DNA of 64,000 bases from Protea cynaroides (GCA_028583415.1 CM053266.1:2799217-2863216), one strand, 5' to 3'; positions 33,938-46,700 are shown, numbered from the stretch's first letter. The notes: generated by a model not told the origin, from the letters alone. Made by a program: numbers and translations.

Positions 33938-34325
33938 TGTAACAAAACCATATAACCTCAAACACAAAACCAGAAAAACAAATAATGAAGAAGAGAGAAG
34001 AAGAAATTAGAAGAAGAAGAAGAAGAAGAAGAAGAAGTGGAGAGCAGATCACAAAAACAGCAAGGTGTTGTAGTTGAGATCAATACCTCTCCCTCTTAGA
34101 CATCAATCTTATTTATAAGCAAAAAGTATCCAATTATATAGAGAAAGTCTCCATAAATAAGAGGAGACATAAAAAGAAACAAATAACAATAATAAGAAAA
34201 TAAATAACAATTGAAATAAGGAAGGAAAAATAGGAACACCAGCCAGTGTTGCTGGCTCTAATTAGAACCAGCAACATTGGATGGTTCTTGATGATTGGCT
34301 GGACCCATGTGGGCCATATTTAACA
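33938..34325 (-). repeat. 3' LTR of the copia element
   Basis: A 388-bp repeat with TGTTAAATATGG start and GTTTTGTTACA end in element orientation. It contains a (GAAGAA)n purine run at about 34010-34036, longer than in the partner LTR, and a TATA-like 'cttataaataaga' on the minus strand near 34110. Confidence 0.95.
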
Positions 34326-34978
34326 CCCTCCCTCAAGCTTGGAGTATACAGATCACCCAATTCAAGCTTGTGACAGTTTAATCGATACGCTGGTCCAAAC
34401 AACGGCTTCATAAGAATATTAGCAAGTTGATTTGAAGAAGATACGAAGGGAGTAACAATCATCTTCTTCATAACGGCATCTCGAACAAAGTGACAATCAA
34501 CCTCTATGTGTTTGGTACGCTTATGGAAGACTGGATTACTAGCAATATAAATAGCAGCTTGATTGTCACACATCAACGGCATAGGTCTAGAGATAGGAAA
34601 TCCAAGTTCTTGTAGAAGAGTTTTCAACCATAACAACTCAGCAGTAGTATGTGCCACAACACGATATTCAGCTTCAGCACTAGACTTGGATATAGTAATT
34701 TGTTTTTTACTCCGTCAAGTAACCAGATTACCTCCAACAAAAGTACAGTATCCAGTGGTGGAACGTCTATCACCATCGGCTCCCGCCCAATCGAATCGAA
34801 ATAACCAACAATGTCAAGGTGTCGATGTCGATGATAAATAAGACCAGTTCCGGGAGCTTTCTTGAGATACCGCAATATGCGACAGTGCGCCTCCCAATGA
34901 GCAACTTTAGGAGCATGCATAAACCGACTAACAACCCCAACAACAAAAGAAATATCGGGCCGAAGTTATAGTTAGATA
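34262..34978 (-). pseudogene. copia RNase H
   Basis: The main frame at 34657-34262 has MAHTTAELLWLKTLLQELG, CDNQAAIYIASNPVFHKRTK and IEVDCHFVRD, the usual C-terminal half of copia RNase H. Upstream, 34920-34624 holds the start (HWEAHCRILRYLKKAPGTGL) with a frame change in the DADWAG/DRRST region. The reading frame runs through the polypurine tract into the LTR. Confidence 0.88.
34326..34334 (-). other. Polypurine tract of the copia element
   Basis: On the minus strand GAGGGAGGG stands immediately before the LTR start TGTTAAAT, the usual site of plus-strand DNA priming. Confidence 0.9.
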
Positions 34979-35278
34979 AATCAATTTCCCAACCAAGCGT
35001 CCGCTATTGATGAATATCGGAATATTCGGGACTATCACAAGTTTCAAGTTTCGATGTGGATCCATTGGTGTATCAACCTGGTTTAGCTCCAAGAACTCTG
35101 ACTCGAAAGTAAATCAAGTACATACTTTCTTTGAGACAAACTAATGCTTTTACTCTTTGCAAACCACTTCAATCCCCAAGAAGTAATGAAGAAGACCTAA
35201 GTCTTTCATCCGGAAATGAGTATTTAGATAAGATTTAATTTCAGCAATATCGGTTTATCATTCCCTGTAATAATAATA

Positions 35279-36436
35279 TCATCGACATACACAAAGAATA
35301 ATGGTGACACGAGAAGAATGGTGTCTCACAAAAATAGAATGATCAGAGTAACATGTAATGAAGCCAAAATTTATAATAACAGTGCTGAACTTATCAAACC
35401 ACGCATGAGGAGATTGTTTTAGTCCATAAATTGCTTTAAGCAATTTACACACCTTAGTTGAGTTCCCTCCCTGAGCAACATACCTTGGAGGTAGATCCAT
35501 GTAGACTTCCTCATGTAGGTCACCATACAAGAAGGCATTCTTAACATCCATTTGATAAAGAGGCCAATCTAGATTAACAGCCAAAGAAATAATAACACGA
35601 ACCGAGTTGAGACGAGCAACAGGAGAAAATGTTTCAAAATAATCCACCCCATAGGTCTGAGTGAATCCTTTGGCAACCAGTCTAGCCTTTAGTCTGTCAA
35701 CAGTCCCATCAGAATTATGTTTTACTGTATAAACCCATCGACAACGAACCACTGAATGACCTGTAGGGAGATCCACAAGCGTCCATGTTTGGCGTGCCAA
35801 TAAAGCATCCATTTCAACATCCATAGCTTCCTTCCACCCTGGATGGGACAAGGCTTGGGAAAGGGTAGTAGGAACAATAGTAGTGGATAATGAGTGAATC
35901 AAATTTTGGTGACAACAAGGAAGATGGGCTGTGGAAACATAATGATCAATAGGAAAAGTACTTTTACGAGTACGAGTACCTTTACGTAGAGCAATAGGGA
36001 GATCAGAAGAGACCTCAGGATCAGGAGTAGTAGTTGACGAAGCAGATGGTGCAGTAGTAGTTGGAGCCACTGGTTGATGTCGTGTATAAACCTGCAGGGG
36101 AGGTGGAGGGTCAATTTGTGGTTTAGATGGTAAGGTGGAGTCAGTGTGTGGTTCAGGAGCATCAGGTAAGGTAGGGACTAAAGGAATTGGTGGTTCAGAT
36201 GGAGGTAAAGGAGATGGCACCAAAACGTGATAGTATGGCTTATCTTCGAAGAAGGTAACATCATGACTGACATAGTGACGTTTGGTAGTAGGATCGAAAC
36301 ACCTGTACCCCTTTTGAGTACGAGAATAACCAAGAAAGATACACTTTAGAGAACGGGGGGAAAGTTTTCCTAATTTAGAATGCATAATGTGAACAAAACA
36401 TGTACTATCAAAAACTCTAGGATGAATAGGAAACAA
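35279..36436 (-). pseudogene. copia integrase C-terminus and reverse transcriptase
   Basis: The 385-codon frame begins in the integrase C-terminal region (GKLSPRSLKCIFLGYSRTQK, then FEDKPYY), followed by a Pro/Thr-rich linker. The RT follows: DGTVDRLKARLVAKGFTQTY, FSPVARLNSVR, QMDVKNAFLYGDLHEEVYMD and YGLKQSPHAWFDKF. The catalytic YVDD box is encoded immediately afterwards (35279-35290), but a one-base frameshift puts it out of frame, so translation ends in LCVCR-stop. RT beyond this is degraded. Confidence 0.92.
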
Positions 36437-37929
36437 AGGAATGTTAGGATAAGAAGACGGAATGGGACTTTGTCATGTAAAACAGAAGAAGGCATACGAT
36501 TTATGAGAAAACAAGATGTCAAGACAGCGTCACACCAATAAAACTGAGGGACATTCATATGAAACATTAGTAACCTGGCAATATCCAGAAGATGCCTATT
36601 TTTACGTTCAACAACCCCATTCTGTTGAGGGGTATAGGCACAACTGGTATGATGGATTATACCATTAGCAAAACAAAAATCAGACACAAAATTTTGAACA
36701 TATTCAAGAGCATTATCTGTACGTAACACTTTAATTGGAACTCCAGACTAAGTAAGAATCTCCTTATGAAACCTTTTGAAAATAGAAAAAAACTCAGAAC
36801 GATCTTTTATTAAATAAAGCCAGATCATCCTGGAAAAATCATCCACAAAGGTTACAAAATAAGGGAAACCTAACCTATTGGGTACAGGACAAGGGCCCCA
36901 AATATCAGAATGCACTAAAGAAAATAGAGTAGAATTCTTAGGACTAGAACTAGAAGGGAAAGACGAACGATGATGTTTTCCAAACTCACAAGCCTCACAT
37001 TGTAAGGAAGTTAGAGACTTGCAATCAAGAATAAGAACCTTCATCTTAGACAAAGACAAATGATCAAGCCGTTGATGCCATTGAAGAGGAGTAGTAGTAA
37101 TAGTAGTAGTTGCAGCAATAGGTAAATGTTCAGTGGGCTCCAAGTAGTACAGACCAGAATGCTCACGTCCGCCACCAATCATCTCCTTGGTCTTGAGATC
37201 CTGAAAAGTATAATAGGAGGGATAAAAGGTAGCGACACAATTGAGAGATTTAGTTAGTTGACTAATAGACAAAAGATTAAAAGGAAAATTAGGTACATGT
37301 AGGACAACGGGTAAGGACATAGACTGGTTAAGAGAAACATTACCATACTGAGAGGCATTAGTAGAGGACCCATCAGCAAGGTAAATAGTAATAGGTTTAT
37401 TTGTGTTATGAAGGGATGAAAAGACAAAGGACTGACCCGTCATGTGACAGGTAGCACCCGAATCAATGATCCAAGGGTGAGGGGATGTGTAGGAAAGAAG
37501 GGCAGTTGTACCTGTACGAGCCAAAGTAGCAGTAGAAGAGAGTCCAGTGTTCTCAAGGTTTTGAACCCTTCGAAGAAGGGCTTCATACTGACCAGAAGAT
37601 GGAGCAAGTGTAGATGGTGGAACCAGTGCAGTCAGGGATGCATCATCAATGGTTACAATATTCACCAAATTATCTGCCCATTCAGGGCGACCAAATTTAT
37701 CCCAACAAGTATCAGCAGTGTGGTTGGATTTATTGCAATGAGTACAAAAGCGGATAGATTTATCAATTTGAGAACGGCCAAAACCACGACCACGGCCATG
37801 ACCTCGATTGGAGCCACAACCCCTAGAGGGGGTACCCCGACCATGGCCAGCAAACAAAGTAGTTGTATCTTTTTGGGAAGTGTCAGTCTAAGGAACCAAA
37901 CGTTAGAGACGAAAGAACGTCTCGCTTAG
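36370..37929 (-). pseudogene. copia zinc knuckle, protease and integrase core
   Basis: From about 37929 the frame has a Gly/Arg-rich segment and a CCHC zinc knuckle (CTHCNKSNHTADTC), then the aspartic protease (WIIDSGATCHMTG). The integrase has its zinc finger (HQRLDHLSLSKM, CEACEFGKH), first Asp (SLVHSDIWGP), second Asp (RTDNALEY) and Glu (QQNGVVERKNRHL). A TAG at 36748-36750 interrupts it in frame just before the second Asp. A frameshift near 36430-36480 separates it from the next segment. The polyprotein would normally be one open frame from gag to RNase H. Confidence 0.92.
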
Positions 37930-38022
37930 GGTAGGTATGGAAGCACCGGCAAGCAGCTGACTCTTCACAGCTTGATACTCAAAAGAAAGGCCAGCCAAAA
38001 ATTTGGCCACATAAAACTCAGA

Positions 38023-38502
38023 CTATTGAGTTTTCAATTTGTTAATATCAATAGAAAGCGACTGCACAACCTGGATCTCTTCAATGAGGCCTTTGAAGCC
38101 TCCATAGTAATCAGCCAGAGATTTGTCACCAATGGAATAAGTAAACATCCTCTCATAGAGGTCATAAATCCTAGAAACATTCTTATCTTGACCATAGGTC
38201 TCCTTTAAATCAGCCCAGATGGCTTTGGCGGTATCATGAAACATTACAGTAGGTAAGATAAAAGACTCTATACTATTCCATAACCAAGTTTGAACCATGG
38301 AATTATCACGAAGCCATGTATTATATGTCTTCACAGATACTGGATCCTTAGAATCATGGTCAGGTGCATCATCAAGTAACAATGACAGTTTTTCTTTAGA
38401 GAGAATGTAGGCTTTAATAGCTTGAGCCCATAAAAGGTAGTTTGACACCCCTTTTTATTTTACAAAGATGATCTGAACTTCTGAAGGCTTATAATCAGTC
38501 AT
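38023..38502 (-). pseudogene. copia gag
   Basis: The start codon at 38500-38502 leads to MTDYKPSEVQIIFVK and a TAA, then KGVSNYLLWAQAIKAYILSK and the capsid-like region (NTWLRDNSMVQTWLWNSIES, KAIWADLKETYGQ). A stop follows at 38023. The same frame continues past further stops into the zinc knuckle region. Gag normally forms the virus-like particle that houses reverse transcription. The three in-frame nonsense codons point to decay by substitution. Confidence 0.88.
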
Positions 38503-38905
38503 CACAACCAAGCAATGCAAATTAATTGTTTTATTTTCATCCGGTTCAGCCAACCGGTTGGCTAAGAAAATAAGGCTCAAAAAGAAACAAAGGAAGATGG
38601 AGGTAGTGGGGTTACACAATATATATCTATCTTTGCAAAAAAAATCTCGGTTCAGCCAACCGAGTGGCCAAAGGAATGATGGCTCAAGAGGGGTGGCGGT
38701 AGGATGATAGGCAAAGAATTGTAATGAATGCTTACCACATAGACAATAAGAAGATGATCAAGATGTTATCAATCACACATGAACAACATAATAGTAGGTA
38801 CAGTAGATCTTGATCATCTAAAACACCAAGTAAAATCAGTACATAGGTAGATCAAAAATATCAAAGGCTTATCAAACCAAGTGTTGAAGATAGTCAAGAT
38901 CTAAT

Positions 38906-38917
38906 GCTCTGATACCA
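38906..38917 (-). other. Primer binding site, initiator tRNA-Met type
   Basis: On the minus strand TGGTATCAGAGC directly follows the 5' LTR end (...GTTACA). This 12-mer is the standard complement of the 3' end of plant initiator tRNA-Met used by most copia elements. Confidence 0.95.
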
Positions 38918-39295
38918 TGTAACAAAACCACATAACCTCAAACACAAAACCAGAAAAACAAAGAATGAAGAAGAGAGAAGAAGAAATGAGAAGAAGAAGA
39001 AGAAGTAGAGAGCAGATCATATAAACAACAAGGTGCTGTAGTTGAGATCAATACCTCTCCCTCTTAGACACCAATCTTATTTATAAGCAAAAAGTATCCA
39101 ATTACATAGAGAAAGTCTCCATAAATAAGAGGAGACATAAAAAGAAACAAATAACAATAATAAGGAAATAAATAACAATTGAAATAAGGAAGGAAAAATA
39201 GGAGCACCAGCCAGTGTTGCTGGCTCTAATTAGAACCAGCAACATTGGTTGGTTCTTGATTTGGTTGGCTGGACCCATGTGGGCCATATTTAACA
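38918..39295 (-). repeat. 5' LTR of the copia element
   Basis: A 378-bp LTR, partner of 33938-34325. It has a shorter GAA run, and the TATA-like motif is conserved near 39080. Confidence 0.95.
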
Positions 39296-39304
39296 GCCTT
39301 AACG

Positions 39305-39455
39305 TCTTTTTGTGAACTTGAAATAATGTTTCAGAAGTATTTTGTCTTTTTATTTAATTTGAAATAAAGTTTCAGAATATTTTGTCTTTTTGTTTAGCTT
39401 GAAAAAAAGTTTTAGAAGTATTTTGTCTTTCTGTTTAATTTGAAATAAAATTTTG
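39305..39455 (+). repeat. 40-41 bp tandem repeat
   Basis: 'ttttgtctttttgttta' words start at about 39341, 39381 and 39422 with 'tttgaaataaagtttcaga' between them, giving 3.5 copies right next to the copia insertion. Confidence 0.85.
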
Positions 39456-40253
39456 TTTGATTCAATTCAATCTTTGGTGCCCAGAGTTACAATTCTTAGC
39501 TTTTTGCTAAGAGATTGGTATGTAAATTTCCTAGCCCCAAAACAAAAGATATTAAATGGAATTGTGGCTGAATTTATGTTTTTTTTACTACACCATGTCA
39601 TACTATGTGGTAGACCAACCCTAATTGCCACTCGTAAGCCCTTGCATGTATACTATTTATTGTAAACAAGAAGAATGAAGTAGCTGCTTTGGTCGCAATG
39701 GATTGATTAGTCCATCCTTAGTTTGAAATAAGGTCATTTATTAAGGAGAGGAGGGGTTATTGGGAACAGGAAGTGGGGATTTGGTACCCGCATAATTTAG
39801 GCATTCGTGGGCCTTTGCAAACGATACCTATAAACATCAGGATTCAAGATCATGGACTCTTGCATCAAATAGGTCCAGAGATATCCTAAGAGATGTAAGA
39901 CTTCTTTGATGGTGGAAACATCTTCTTCATTTGTTTAACAGAAAATAAATATATCATCTCAACATTTTTGAAGATATTGAGATTAGGGTTAAGTATGGAA
40001 AAGCCTAGACAGGCATTTCACAGCCATGTTTAACAAGGAAGGGGTTAAGAGGGATCCTTGTAATATTCCCTAAGATAGTTCAATTGATTCAAAGTTGCTA
40101 CCTTGTAGACTAATGGAATAAAAGCACGAGAAACACTGTGTGTATCATGTTGCATCACATTTTATTTAACCCAAGAATTCAAAAATTGCTCGAATAAAAA
40201 ATCTCATTTAAACCTGTTATACACCTTCAACCTATCTAACTTTAATCTCAAGC
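39456..40253. other. Unannotated interval
   Basis: Nothing could be assigned. The sequence between 39740 and 40130 has a coding-like texture on the minus strand but no motif I trust. Confidence 0.35.
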
Positions 40254-42608
40254 TGTCACAGCCCATTTTGAAAAATCAGGTGTGATATCCAAGTCAACAT
40301 TTGTGGCAACCAAATACATCCAAGATCTCTATCACAATGATTACAAAATAAATCTCACAGTTTACACATGCAATATCCACAATAATTAAGAAGCAATAAT
40401 AATATAGTGGAAGCATTAAATATTGACAAATGCATCTAATGACAACATATCCCATACTATGTATCAAATTATCTATTACAAACCAGTTGTAATCCACAAA
40501 ATACTATAATATCCATATACACATACCCAAATACAAATAAAGTAAATCTATTATATTGTTCCTAATAGATATCTTCATCTACCAGCAAAAATAATCATAA
40601 TATCCAGAGTATATTAGAAAATAGAGAAAATAAGGGGAGGGCTATGTCATGCGTAGACGCAGTCGCTACAGGTGCAGCCCTCATTGTGCTCTACACCAAC
40701 ATCCTCGATACCAGCAATCGCACTAGCCAGAAAGGACTCCATAAAATCAGCTATAGAGAAATCACCTGCAAAAGGATCTAAAAAAGAAGTATCAATATGA
40801 GGGTGAGCTCACATCCCAACTCAGTGAGAAATCTAGTAACACATTCAATGCATATACAATATTCGATGATACAAAATGCAATTTATTTTATATTAGATCT
40901 TCGATTTGTGTTTCTACATCCTGGGCAAGGAAGAAGTTGAATACACAACCCTGAACCGTTAAACCGCTTCTATAAGCAAACTCCCCCCTAGGGGACACCC
41001 ATCCTTACAAGGTTCGTCGCCTCCCACCATAGACCCTACATACACTAGCTATCGTACACCCATACATCACTGACTCCCCCTAGGGTCACCTAACCTTCGG
41101 AAGTGCAAAACTATGCCAATATCTTTATCGATATTGGAGGGATGTAGGGAACAAGGAATGACACTACCTATATCTATTATGTTCATTTATTCACTTTGTC
41201 TGCCCGCTAGCAGAAGTCCCCGGATCACCACTCCCATAGATCACCATGCCCCTACTAGCATGTCGACATAACCATCGTGCTATCCATCAACAGAGAACCT
41301 CAGCTCCACTCCCATGGATCACTGTGTTTACTATTAGCGTGTTCACATTCCAACGTGATCCATGTACCTGTACTTTCATGCTTCACACGAACCACCATAC
41401 ATGGTTGCAATCCAACATGACCCATATACCCGCACTCCTATATGTCATATAAGCTATCATACATGGTTGCATAAATTTATAAATAAAAACTATGCCTTAA
41501 CGGTGAACCTCGGCTCCACTTCCATGGATCACCGTTCTCTTGTTAGAGCCTAGCATCAACAACGTGACCAGTGCATTGTGCTTCCACACGCCGCACGTCC
41601 ACCATACCCAAATAATCATACAAACATTCATAGTTTTTATAATGCAAATCATGCCTATACATATCAATAGTAAGAAACATACAATTAAATAACCTAAGGA
41701 TGTTACTAGTAAGGTAAAGCACCCCATTTTTGCCACCCTTAGCGTAAATGAACCAATATGGCAGGTTTTCGACCTTTAATCTAAAGGTTTGTGATTCTCT
41801 AATGAACCCCACAGTAGGATCATAGGATATTACCTACTTGGATGTACAGGTCGTGAAATTATCTTCGAAATGAGACCGGAATCATCAAATTCTGACATCA
41901 AACAAGGAAGATATCACACTTTGAAAGTGTAAAGGCATTTACGTAATTATCGTATGATGTATGCATTATCATTCAAACTTCAAGACATCATATCTTGGTC
42001 ATCTGATATCGGAATCAGATGATTCAAAGGCCAATATTCCTTATTTTCAGTCCTCTTCGAAGTAGACGTAAAAAATCCTGGGTAGAAGTCACCAGTGGGT
42101 CCCATGCAAGCTTTCATGCAAAATTATCGTTAGGACTTCAAAGCGTCATATCTTTGTCATTCTATGTCGGATTCAGATGATTCTAAGACCATTATTCTTC
42201 ATTTGTGATGTTCTACAAAGTGGACGTAAAAAAAATCTCGGGTAAAAGTCTCTGAAGGGTCCCATGCAAAATTACACATGGAAATGATCATTTAATCTTC
42301 AAAAATTCATATTTTGGTCACCCTATATCCAAATCAGGTAATTTCAGTTTCATTATGTTCCATTTTTAATTTTCAACAAAGTGGACGTAAAGGATTTTTG
42401 GTAGAAGTCTTTGAAGGATCCCATACAGAATGGTCAGCCAAATTATCGATAATTGGCTTGCTTAAACTTCATAAATTCAAAAGTTGACCATTTTATTTCC
42501 AAATGAGGTGATTCAAGTTCTAATATTCCTCATTTTTAGTGTTCTACAAAGTGAACACAGAAAATTTAGAATAGATGCTATCAGAAAATTCTATATGGAA
42601 GGGTGACA
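40254..42608 (-). repeat. Minus-strand chromovirus-type LTR, about 2.36 kb
   Basis: Read on the minus strand it begins TGTCACCC and ends GGGCTGTGACA, with 6-bp inverted ends (TGTCAC/GTGACA). It contains the block 'ctcactgagttgggatgtga gctcac' (about 40803-40833), equivalent to 'gctcactgagccctgatgtg tgctcac' in the Tekay-type LTR at 50988. The motif 'ctccactcccatggatcac' recurs near 41217, 41305 and 41515. From 41945 to 42600 about four diverged units of 155-172 bp follow ('cttcaaagcgtcatatcttt', 'gtggacgtaaaa'). No matching target duplication was found, so the ends are tentative. Confidence 0.55.
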
Positions 42609-42760
42609 GAAATGGACTATGAAATGTCAACCTTGGTCCAAACCAACTTAATCCAGCTTACTCTAACTTATCCTAGCCCAGCTCAGACCAATTTAGACCA
42701 AGTTATGTTAGTCCATATGCATGCATTTCTTTTAAATGTATATAACGTATAATATATTAT

Positions 42761-42768
<8 letters not shown>

Positions 42769-42821
<53 letters not shown>
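42769..42821. repeat. (AT)n microsatellite
   Basis: An uninterrupted alternating AT run of about 50 bp, continuing as imperfect TA-rich sequence to 42875. Confidence 0.95.
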
Positions 42822-42824
<3 letters not shown>

Positions 42825-42875
42825 ATATATATATATGTATTATGATATATATATATATTATACATTTATATATAT

Positions 42876-43765
42876 ATGAAAGATATAGAGGAAAGGAGAA
42901 GAGAGAGAGAGGAAAGAGAGGCCGTGGGAAAGAGAGTGGGAGAAAGAAAAAAAGGAAAGAGAGAGAAAGGAAAAGAAAAAAGGAAAAGAAAAAAGATCTC
43001 TCTTTCATGTTTTCTAGAAAGAAAACATGAAAGAGAGAGGGAAAAAGAAAAAAAAGGAGGAAAGGAAAGAGGAAGGAAAGGAAAAAAAAGAAGAAAAAGA
43101 AAAAAAAAGGAAACATTTTCTAGAAAGAAAACGTGAAAAGAGAGGGAGAAAGGAAAAAAAGGAAGGAAGAAGAAAAGGAAAGAAGAAAGAAAAGAAAGAG
43201 AGAAGGGATTTTCTAGAAGAAGGAAAGAGAAAAAAAAAAAGAGAGAAGGGATTTTCTAGAAGAAGAAGGAGAAAAAAGAAAGAAAGGAAGGAGAAAAAAT
43301 GTGGGAAAGAGAGAAGAAAGGAAAGAAAACAAATGGAAAGAAAGGATTTTCTAAAAGAAAAAGAAGAAAAGGAAGGAAGAGAGAAGAGGAGAGAGAGAGA
43401 AGGAGGTTTCTACTCTAAAAGCATGTAGAAAACGTGGAGAAGAGAGAAGAGAGAAGAAAAAAGGGAAGGAAGAGAAGAAAGGAAAGAAGAAAAAAAGAAA
43501 AAAAAAGATTTTCTAGAAAAAGAAGAAAAGAAAAGAAGGATCTTCTAGAAGAGGAGAGGAAAAGCATAAATAGGCCAAAAGAAGAGAGAGGGGGCTTTCT
43601 TTTCCAGACCACAAGGGGAGAGAGGACGTGAGTGAGAGAGAAAAACGTGAGAGAGGGAGAAAGAAAGAGAGAAGAAGAAGAGAAAAGAAAGAAAAGAGAA
43701 GAAGAAAAGAGAGAAAGAGAAGAGAGAGAGAAGCAGAGAAAAGGAGAAGGAGGATTCGCATTCAA
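42876..43765 (+). repeat. Long homopurine tract with TTTTCTAGAA islands
   Basis: About 890 bp are almost entirely A and G on the plus strand, broken by short islands reading 'tttctagaa' or close variants near 43012, 43117, 43210, 43252, 43346, 43510 and 43543. A near-ideal hairpin (17-bp arms 42998-43014 and 43021-43037, 6-nt loop) surrounds the first island. Lys/Glu-rich frames here are a by-product of composition. The tract spans the promoter of the LTR described next. Confidence 0.9.
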
Positions 43766-46700
43766 AGAGATTGATACGATCTCCAGACATCCTACATCAA
43801 TGGTTTCGCTCGATTTGAGCACAAGGTTAGTACCATAAACAAATTTAGAGGTCGTTAGAATGCTCGAATGCCAATTTTGCTTGAAAAAGGCTAATTTCCA
43901 TAAAATCTCAATTATGAATGCTCTATTACATGCTTATTAATGTTAGGATGCCTATGTCTAGCATTTTTCATGAATGATAATTTGTTTAAAATATTCAATG
44001 ATGAAGTTTTGAATGCTATATGATGATGTTTGATGTTTTTTTTGTAATTTTCATAAAGTGGTTTTCTAACCTAAAATTTTTAGATTTAGGATTCAAACTT
44101 AGGACGTGCATCACATATAGTTTTTCTTAGATTTTGAAGCCCAAATTTTTATGGAAGTCTCTTTGATATGTTAGAAGACTATCCTAAAAATTTTGTTCCA
44201 TTTGGAATTGGAAAAATACATGAAAAAATTCGTCTTTAACATTGCTATTTTACTTGAATGTAATGCAATCCTCCATCAGAAAGTCTTTAGACAAGGGTCT
44301 TATGGCCATAATCAGGAAATCAACTTTATATGAACTTTTTAGATATAAAATTTTTCTCAAAATGACACTAGTTTCGTATTTTTTGATTTTTTTTATTGAA
44401 TTGATATCGATTTTTAAGTGCATAGTGCTTTGATTTTGAATCTGTCATGATGTACTGATTTGCATGATTGAAAAGAATCATTTTTCACAAAAAAAAAATG
44501 CTTTTTTAACTTATTTTTCTAGATGAGATTTTAGTTCAGACAGTTATCTACATAGACATATGTCTGGATTTAATTTTCATTAAGTATAAAATTTTATTTG
44601 GAATTTATGGTGGAACTGGTCAAAAATCTAGAACAGATTTGACCAGTGCACATGTCCGGTCTTAGGGCATATCTTTGACCTATTTTTGCTCTCTGTTGGG
44701 ATTTGACTCCTTCATATGAAATATAACATGTTGAGTCATCTTTCTATGAAAAAACATTGAGCTTGATTTGAGTTACAAAAGACCTACTTATGGTCATTCT
44801 TGTGTAATATGACAAAATCTAAATGCAGTTCATAGTTTTGTCCATTATTTGAAACTGTGTCACAATTTTGACAATTTTGAGTCATTAATATTTCCAAATG
44901 TCTTCATAAAAATTACAATGACATTAAACAAATTTTTTTTTTATGATTTTTCATTTTTCAAAAAAGTTTCATTGATGTCTCATTCATTGTAACATGCAAT
45001 TGATTGCTTGAATGAATTCTGCCATATTTGGATAAATGGGTATATTTGGAACATTCATATGCTTTGTTTGGATTGTGCACATACCATATTTGCCATATTC
45101 CATGTGTTGCTATATTTAGTAGAATAGATGGATTTTTATCATATTTAGCAAAATCTTGATGATTACCATTTTTAAGTCTTACTATGCTTAGAAAATAGCA
45201 TATAAGATCTTACCTTTTTTGAAAATTCATACCATATTTGCATTCTATGTTTGGTACTTACCATATTGATATATAGATGCATACATTAATTTCTTACCAT
45301 TTTTAGGTCTTACTTTGCTTAGAAAATAGGAGATAAGATCTTACCTTTTTGAATAATTCATGTCATATTTGCATTCTATGTTTGGTACTTACCATATTGA
45401 TATATAGATGCATACATTAATTTCTTACCATGTTTAGGTCTTGCCATGCTTAGGAAATAGCATATAAGATCTTACCTTTTTTGGATAATTCATGCCATAT
45501 TTGCATTCTATGTTTGATACTTGCCATATTGATATATAGATGCATATATTGATTTCTTGCCATATTAGGTCTTGCCATGCTTAAAAGATAGCATATTAGA
45601 TCATGTCATATAGGCTCTTGCCTTATTTGCAATACATGCCATATTTGAGAGATTTTTAACAATCTTACTATATGTGAATTTCTTGCCATAAATATATTAT
45701 ATATCATATTTAGATGAATAATTTATTTTTGGTAATAATTTAATTTATGCTGCACCCTAGTCGAACTGCCATATCTGTACACCTAGCAAACATATTAGGT
45801 GTGGGGACGTGCATTTAGGCACCCACATTCTTGGGAAGGGCATAATGGAAAATAATAAAAATCTTAATAAAGAAAGAGAATGCTTTGCCAAACCTTCTAA
45901 AATTAGAACTTAGGATGAAAAGGGTAATTCAGGACGATTTCCACCTCTCAGTATACCCTACACCTAGAATAGGTTCTCAATCCTAAACCTAGAATAGGTT
46001 CTAAACCCTAAACCTAGAACAGGTTATCCCATCATTTTCGAACTACGCGGATTCTGATTCCTAGGACAAACCCTAGGATACGTAGGCTATTTGGGAGAAT
46101 CCCAAATTCAGATCCAAACCTTAGTCCACTTGGACTATCCATAGATCCACTAGGATATTTACCCACATTTTGACCCAAATAGGGTTATCCACATTCCAAT
46201 CCAGAAAGGGTTATCCATATTTTAACCCAAATAGGGTTATCCACATTCAGACCTAGAAAGGGTTATCCATTCTTAGATCCACTAGGACTATCTATCAGTT
46301 CGCATGGACTATCCAGATCCTAATCCATAGGATTTCTCAGCCTTTTAAGTATAAACGTCAACTTGAACAATAAACTTAATCATGCACAAGCATAAAAACA
46401 TCCATAAACTTTAATCAAACCCGAACTACGATGGTGAACCTGATTTTCAAAATAATTCCGTAATATGTAGGCAATCTGATGGATACAGATTCAGTTCAAT
46501 GATATCAAACCGCTTGGTTTGGTTCGGTTTAATAGATAGAGTCTAGCATAGGAAAGTTATAGGAGATCGATTTCGATCGGATGGTTTGGGTGCTTAACCC
46601 CTTCCCATAACCGTAACCTGAAGCTTACCCAATCTCTGATGGACCAGAAATTCAATCTAAGGGTCATGAGTCAATCGAAGTTTTACCTTAGGGTGAGATT

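Larger units (their letters stand above)
33938..39295 (-). mobile_element. Full-length Ty1/copia retrotransposon, mutated
   Basis: A 5,358-bp element on the minus strand bounded by LTRs at 33938-34325 and 38918-39295. It is flanked by a perfect 5-bp target duplication, GCCTT (33933-33937 and 39296-39300). All structural parts are present in order: primer binding site, gag, zinc knuckle, protease, integrase, reverse transcriptase, RNase H and polypurine tract. By eye the LTRs differ at about 15 of 375 aligned sites (about 96% identity) plus a GAA-repeat length difference. The insertion is therefore fairly recent but not fresh. Nonsense codons and frameshifts in each main domain mean it cannot encode its own proteins. 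Confidence 0.96.

Noticed and set aside
37444..37929. Plus-strand frame of 161 codons inside the copia element
   Set aside because: It is the antisense shadow of the well-supported gag/protease coding region.
39740..40130. Possible antisense reverse transcriptase fragment
   Set aside because: The minus-strand translation vaguely recalls a retroelement RT motif, but no catalytic or family-specific residues could be placed.
43027..43838. Several Lys/Glu/Arg-rich frames of 65-133 codons and their antisense Phe/Leu/Ser-rich counterparts
   Set aside because: They arise purely from the homopurine composition; all six frames are affected and no domain is visible.
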